Positions 7,708 through 10,964 of a stretch of 10,964 nt of DNA are shown here, piece after piece. The notes beneath the pieces are model-generated. The model had not been told where the DNA came from. It saw only the letters and a program-made list of their open reading frames with translations, and searched no databases. This DNA is from Euperipatoides rowelli (Eukaryota > Onychophora > Udeonychophora > Euonychophora > Peripatopsidae), in NCBI GenBank assembly GCA_003024985.2, contig PXIH01S0007609.1; one strand, 5' to 3'. Position numbers and translations under genes: made by a program. Every line of letters begins with the position of its first letter. Position 1 is the first letter of the stretch.

Positions 7708-8385
7708 TTAAAAAGACCTCGGCTTAGCCTTTCTAGGCCTAAGCGAGTATCTATTAAGTCGATGATCATTTACTGTGGGAAAAGGGCCATCGGGGATTGG
7801 TGCTTCTCTCATAGCAGTCTGTAAAAATATGTTTATGTCAAGACATTGTTCGCAAATTGCTTCTTTATTGTTGTGGTATATACAAGGGGTTATAACTTTG
7901 CGCTTAGGAGCTGGCTGTGTTATTCTTTTCTTTTTTTCTAGTGTTTTGGGACACATTTTCACCATGATGTTGTACGTATTTCATTCTGTTATAAGTGTGA
8001 CTTGTACTAGGGCTAACAATGTTATCTCCAGGGGCTTTTATTGTCAATCTTTTCTTTGGTCTTGTAACATTACCCTTATGGGCTACTTTTGTTACCACAC
8101 TATCATTTAGTTATGGAGGGTTGGTAACATTACCCTGGTGGGCTATTTTTGCTACCATATTATCTTTAAACCGGGGAGGTTTGGCAACATTACCCTTGGA
8201 GATCACTTTTGCCACTCTAGAATTATCTTTATTTTCACTAGTCATTTGCTCCGCTGGGGGTTGTAGTTCTTCATCAGATCTCTCCCCATCTGAGACGTCA
8301 TCAAAAACTAACCTGTTATGATAGGATTTCATCCTATCTATGTGCACGCTCTTAAAGTCTTTTGGGTTCACTATATCTCTCAACT
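7708..8385 (-). pseudogene. pol: gypsy pol C-terminal extension with 20-residue repeats, broken
   Basis: After VHIDRMKSY the frame reads an acidic stretch (VFDDVSDGERSDEELQPPAE) and then three 20-residue repeats centred on GNV (described separately), with TAA at 8111-8113 inside the middle repeat. The frame runs to about 7960, where a shift leads to frame 7965-7708. This reads MVKMCPKTLEKKKRITQPAP, a CEQC motif, FLQTAMREAPIPDGPFP and the terminal RYSLRPRKAKPRSF before TAA at 7708-7710. A basic Y-x-LRPR ending is common at the C-termini of gypsy polyproteins. The extension is not a chromodomain and I recognise no fold; its charge suggests nucleic-acid or chromatin contact, which is only inference. 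Confidence 0.72.
8058..8237 (-). repeat. 60-bp tandem repeat, three units, in the gypsy C-terminal extension
   Basis: Three adjacent units of exactly 60 bases (8058-8117, 8118-8177, 8178-8237) are alignable without gaps; each contains a plus-strand TAACATTACCC or CAACATTACCC core, followed about 14 bases later by TTTTG[TC][TC][AT]CC or a close variant. In the minus-strand frame they encode 20-residue units with V-x-K followed by GNV and Pro: VTKVAHKGNVTRP, VAKIAHQGNVTNPP and VAKVISKGNVAKPP. The units differ at many positions, so the triplication is old and probably predates insertion of this copy. Confidence 0.9.
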
Positions 8386-8639
8386 GGTATCGTGTAGTGT
8401 CGCGAGCTGTGCGACACTATACGATACGTTCTCTTATAGCGTGGTTTTAACTTTCTGTTGGCTCCAGTATATGAGGTATGGTCCAACAATAATACTGATT
8501 GACCCAGTTTGTATTCTAGCATTTTAAATTTTCCTGCTTTATTTGTGCAGGAATCAATTGACGCTTGTTTTAAATTTACATGCACCTGTGTGCACGCCAA
8601 CGATAGACGCTCGATTAATTCATGAATAACATCTTCCAT
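8386..8639 (-). pseudogene. pol: gypsy integrase C-terminal GPY/F-like module
   Basis: The frame reads ELIERLSLACTQVHVNLKQA, a helical stretch, then LGQSVLLLDHTSYTGANRKL and KPRYKRTYRIVSHSSRHYTI. This matches the post-core module of Ty3/gypsy integrases, in which GD.V.l.. is followed by KL.PR..GPYRIV; here GPYRIV reads as RTYRIV. One extra base near 8386 shifts the frame; the continuation LRDIVNPKDFKSVHIDRMK is in the neighbouring frame. The codons for the YRIV..SRHYT part coincide with the 17-bp hairpin at 8387-8427. No chromodomain is seen downstream. Confidence 0.85.
8387..8427. repeat. 17-bp inverted repeat inside the gypsy integrase C-terminal codons
   Basis: GTATCGTGTAGTGTCGC (8387-8403) pairs with GCGACACTATACGATAC (8411-8427) at 16 of 17 positions; the remaining pair would be a G-U wobble in one of the two transcripts. 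The loop is 7 bases (8404-8410). The hairpin overlaps codons of the GPY/F-like module, and the extra base that shifts the frame lies at its left edge near 8386. Confidence 0.9.
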
Positions 8640-9179
8640 GTTGTCAGAATCTACAATTTGTTATAAATTAAAATGTGATGCTGGGGCTATTGGGTCGAAA
8701 CCATACATAATGTAAAAAGGGGACTGATTACTTGATCTGTGGACCACTGAATTTAAAGCGTGTAGCGCGTAAGGCAGAAACTTGTCCCAATCTTTAAAGT
8801 TTTTATCTACCACTTAGGCCAAAACACTTATTATCTTTGCATTTACCCTTTCTGCAAGCTCGTTACTAGAAGGACGGTACCCAGATGTTTAGACTTTATT
8901 GACCCCTAGTTTTGAGCATAGGGTTCTAAAAATCTTCCCTGTCATTTGTGGACCTCTATCTGTAACGATTTCTTTGGAACCACCATATTTGGTAAATACA
9001 TTTTTCATATCGTCTTTTGCAATGGTTGCTGGCTCTATAATTTTTAAAGGACTTCCTACACAAAATCCTGATAAATTGTCTGACCAGAGTATTATGTATT
9101 TATTGCCTTTGGCAGTAGTATTTACAGGTCCCAGTATGTCCATAAACAGTTTTTTGTAAGGAGTTGTGCTAGGATGCAT
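8640..9179 (-). pseudogene. pol: gypsy integrase catalytic core, three in-frame stops
   Basis: The frame reads YKKLFMDILGPVNTTAKGNK (first catalytic Asp), YIILWSDNLSGF, then EIVTDRGPQMTG (second Asp) and, after the TAA at 8889-8891, GYRPSSNELAERVN (catalytic Glu). Counting the stop as one residue, exactly 35 residues lie between the second Asp and the Glu of AER, the D,D35E spacing of retroviral-type integrases. The same frame continues with KFLPYALHALNSVVHRSSNQ and SPFYIMYGFDPIAP, broken by TAA at 8814-8816 and at 8661-8663. All three stops are TAA and lie in one frame, so this part decayed by substitution without net indels. The enzyme would insert element cDNA into the genome. Confidence 0.94.
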
Positions 9180-9635
9180 AGGCTGTAATGGTGCTTTAGT
9201 TCTAGGCAGGCTTCTTTTTGGGCTTATGTCACAAGAATCTATTAATTCTGAATATCACTGCGCATAGTATTCCACGTGAAACTGGACTTAATTCTCCAAC
9301 GCGTTTTGGCAAGAGAGAGATGGCCACTGATAACAGAATCGTGGTAGTTTGAAATAACATATTTTATGATGGTAGGGGGCACTAGTGTCCTATATTAACC
9401 ACAAAATCCCAATATCTTTTAATTTCATTTAAATTTAGGCCATTTTCATCAAAAATATAATTTCTCTCTTGAAATTGACCTTGACAGATTTTGTCTTTTA
9501 TTGATTTACAAAATCCATCCCTTCCTGAGCTTTTAGTAGTCTATCTATTGACAATGGCTCTCTTACGGGTTGTACGGCAGCTACATCGATGATGTTTTCA
9601 GGCTTGGGGCTCCGCGACAACCAGTCTGCGAATAT
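9180..9635 (-). pseudogene. pol: gypsy RNase H-integrase linker and integrase zinc-binding domain, broken
   Basis: From 9635 leftward one frame reads ADWLSRSPKPENIIDVAAVQ and REPLSIDRLLKAQEG, the linker typical after gypsy RNase H; it ends at TAA 9498-9500. The next frame reads CQGQFQERNYIFDENGLNLN and then TAG at 9382-9384. A third gives the zinc-binding segment YHDSVISGHLSLAKTRWRI and FTWNTMRSDIQN, stopped at 9239-9244. A last frame change near 9245 gives SCDISPKRSLPRTKAPLQPM, which joins the core in frame. The His pair (H-x6-H) is kept; of the usual C-x2-C pair the second Cys reads as Ser (AGC), one base from TGC. This domain assists integrase multimerisation and cDNA-end binding in the family. 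Confidence 0.87.
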
Positions 9636-10002
9636 GTTATTTAAGCCTAAAATACTGAAAATGCAGCAGCCATCTTATTAATCTTTGATTTCCGTCTTTA
9701 AGCTTAAAAACGAAAGTAAGAGGCCTATGATCAGTCCTAAGTAACACTTGGTATCCGTATAATATGTGTTGGAACTGCTACAGTGTATATACTATTGCCA
9801 ACACCTCTTTTTCGATTGTTGCTTAGTTTTGCTCAGCTTTGTTGAGCTTTCTATTGCAATAGGCTATTGGTTGCATATGACCTTCATCATTTTCCTGCTC
9901 TAGGAGACCACCCAACCCGACCTGGGATATGTCCGAGGGTATATAGATAGGTTTTGTGGAGTTTGGATGGGCCAAAAGTGGTGCGATTGTGAGTATTTTT
10001 TT
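9636..10002 (-). pseudogene. pol: gypsy RNase H domain, broken
   Basis: A frame change in the T7 run at 9996-10002 leads into a frame reading TIAPLLAHPN, then IYIPSDISQVGLGGLLEQ (first catalytic Asp in PSD), PIAYCNRKLNKAEQN, the TIEKEVLAIV motif (9793-9822, catalytic Glu), TDHRPL with its Asp at 9730-9732, and, after another shift near 9635, ADWLSR (fourth Asp at 9624-9626). All four acidic positions of the D-E-D-D site can be seen. TAA at 9823-9825 replaces the Tyr usually found before ATIEKE, and TAG at 9778-9780 probably replaces Gln. In the living element this domain degraded the RNA strand of the RNA/cDNA hybrid. Confidence 0.9.
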
Positions 10003-10964
10003 AATGATATGAAAGCGTGTTCAGCTTCAGGAGACCATTGTACTTTGCCTTCACCCTTTCTCAGGAGTTTATATAGGGGGGCTGCTAATTCTGTGAAGTT
10101 TACTATGTAACGTCGATAAAAACCTACTGACCCCAAAAAACTCATAACATGCTTTACGGTCATAGGCCTTGGGAAATCAGTTACTGATACTGTATTTTGG
10201 TCTGTTGGCAAGCTGCCATCTTTATTGACTATGTGTCCCAAGAATTTAAGAGACTTTCTAAACAAACAACACTTACTAGGCTTGATAGCCATATTTATTT
10301 TTTTTAATGCCCCTAGTACTTCTTCAAGTACCATTAAATTTTCCTCAATGGTTTCTGTAAATATTATTATGTCATCAAGATAGGCTAGTACTTATCTTTT
10401 GACTTTATACCTTGTAAACATTTGTTTATTATCTCCTGGAACATGGCGGCACTATTGGACAAGCCTTGTGGCAAATGTTTTAGGACCCATTTCCCCCATG
10501 GCAACTTAAAGGAGAATCGCTGCTGTACAGACTCGGCCTGGCCGACATTGTAATACCCATTATTTAAATCAAGGGTTGAAAAGTATTTAGNGCCTCCTAG
10601 CCTTAAAAGTATATCGTCTATATGCATTAAAGGAAATTTATAAGGTTCTACATGCATGTTTACTTTTCTAAGATCCAGTACTATATGTAGATCATTCACA
10701 TTATCATGTTTTGGAACCACTAGCAACAGTACATTATATTGTGAATCGCTTGTTGGGCTCACTATACCTGCTGCTTCGAGTTGCACTATTTTTTTCTTAA
10801 GTGGCTCATAAAGATAGTGTGCTATTCTGTGTTGTTTTTGGTATATTTTCTCATTAGAAAGAAATTTTGGTTCCACGGGGGGTACTTGTGCACCTGTTAT
10901 CCTTTCTACATACTTGTACTGTATTGACACTTTATATCAATATGCTAAACGTGACAGATTCTCA
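10003..10964 (-). pseudogene. pol: gypsy reverse transcriptase (pol), partial, one frameshift and an early stop
   Basis: The frame enters from the window edge (ENLSRLAY), is cut by TGA at 10937-10939, and then runs open from 10930 to 10385. It shows the entry segment LEAAGIVSPT (residues 52-61 of the open frame), the finger segment LHIVLDLRKVN, motif A in FSTLDLNNGYYN (catalytic Asp about residue 121) and LPQGLSN (usually PFGL or MPFGL in the family). The N at 10591 falls just before motif A. A single-base loss near 10383 shifts the frame; the catalytic YLDD box (10371-10382) is in the next frame, which continues through CCLFRKSLKFLGHIVNKDG, SFLGSVGFYRRYI and VQWSPEAEHAF, the thumb and connection usual in this family. 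The enzyme would copy element RNA into cDNA. Catalytic residues remain, but in two frames. Confidence 0.93.

Larger units (their letters stand above)
7708..10964 (-). mobile_element. Decayed Ty3/gypsy LTR retrotransposon, pol region, partial
   Basis: Read on the minus strand from the right edge, the frames give reverse transcriptase, RNase H, integrase zinc domain, integrase core and a GPY/F-like module: the Ty3/gypsy order, with integrase after RNase H. A C-terminal extension ends at the TAA at 7708-7710. Stops lie at 10937-10939, 9823-9825, 9778-9780, 8889-8891, 8814-8816, 8661-8663 and 8111-8113. Frame changes occur near 10383, 10000, 9635, 9510, 9383, 9245, 8386 and 7960. The copy is therefore dead. 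gag, protease and the 5' LTR would be to the right of the window; no env-like frame follows pol. The clade within Ty3/gypsy is not resolved. Confidence 0.93.

Noticed and set aside
8019-8321. Plus-strand 100-codon hydrophobic frame with repeated LVTLP/WATF segments, looking like a repeat membrane protein
   Set aside because: It is antisense to the gypsy C-terminal extension; its periodicity comes from the 60-bp repeat, and the minus strand joins in order with recognised integrase sequence.
8899-9159. Plus-strand 86-codon open frame
   Set aside because: Antisense shadow of the integrase core, whose catalytic motifs are on the minus strand.

Overview
The window looks like non-coding DNA of an invertebrate animal (arthropod or mollusc; the sequence does not decide). 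It is strongly A+T-rich, has no compact gene array, and its recognisable coding content consists of two decayed retrotransposons of typical animal families, each broken by frameshifts and stop codons. Two isolated N bases (4632, 10591) point to a draft assembly. No intact host gene, RNA gene, CRISPR array or bacterial-type operon is visible.

Region 1 (1-1260): A+T-rich flank, nothing recognised. Region 2 (about 1260-4315, + strand): a non-LTR retrotransposon (LINE) of the CR1/L2/Jockey type. In order it holds a basic linker, an apurinic-type endonuclease, a connector, a reverse transcriptase with DFSKAF and YIDD motifs, the usual C-terminal region and a 3' UTR with a T21 run and AATAAA signals. 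The reading frame changes at least seven times and several stops replace expected Trp, Gln or Arg codons, so it is a dead copy, probably truncated at its 5' end. Region 3 (4316-5926): A+T-rich spacer with a 14-bp palindrome resembling a tRNA T-arm and a second, inverted near-copy of it at 5495-5511.

Region 4 (5927-6540): an island of more balanced base composition with a 183-codon open frame, Cys-rich and not recognised, followed by a perfect 15-bp hairpin and an AATAAA. Region 5 (6541-7707): A+T-rich spacer with a 21-bp tandem duplication and a T16 run. Region 6 (7708-10964, - strand, running off the window end): the pol region of a Ty3/gypsy LTR retrotransposon. Read right to left it is reverse transcriptase, RNase H, integrase zinc domain, integrase core (D,D35E spacing kept), GPY/F-like module, then a roughly 200-residue C-terminal extension with a 60-bp triplicated repeat and a terminal RYSLRPRK motif. 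It too carries many stops and frame changes. gag, protease and 5' LTR would lie beyond 10964; no 3' LTR could be delimited.

The two elements are independent insertions in opposite orientation, not nested. I did not find a new biological system. The least explained items are the 5927-6540 island with its hairpin, the 60-bp repeat in the gypsy C-terminal extension, and the 17-bp hairpin inside the gypsy GPY/F codons.
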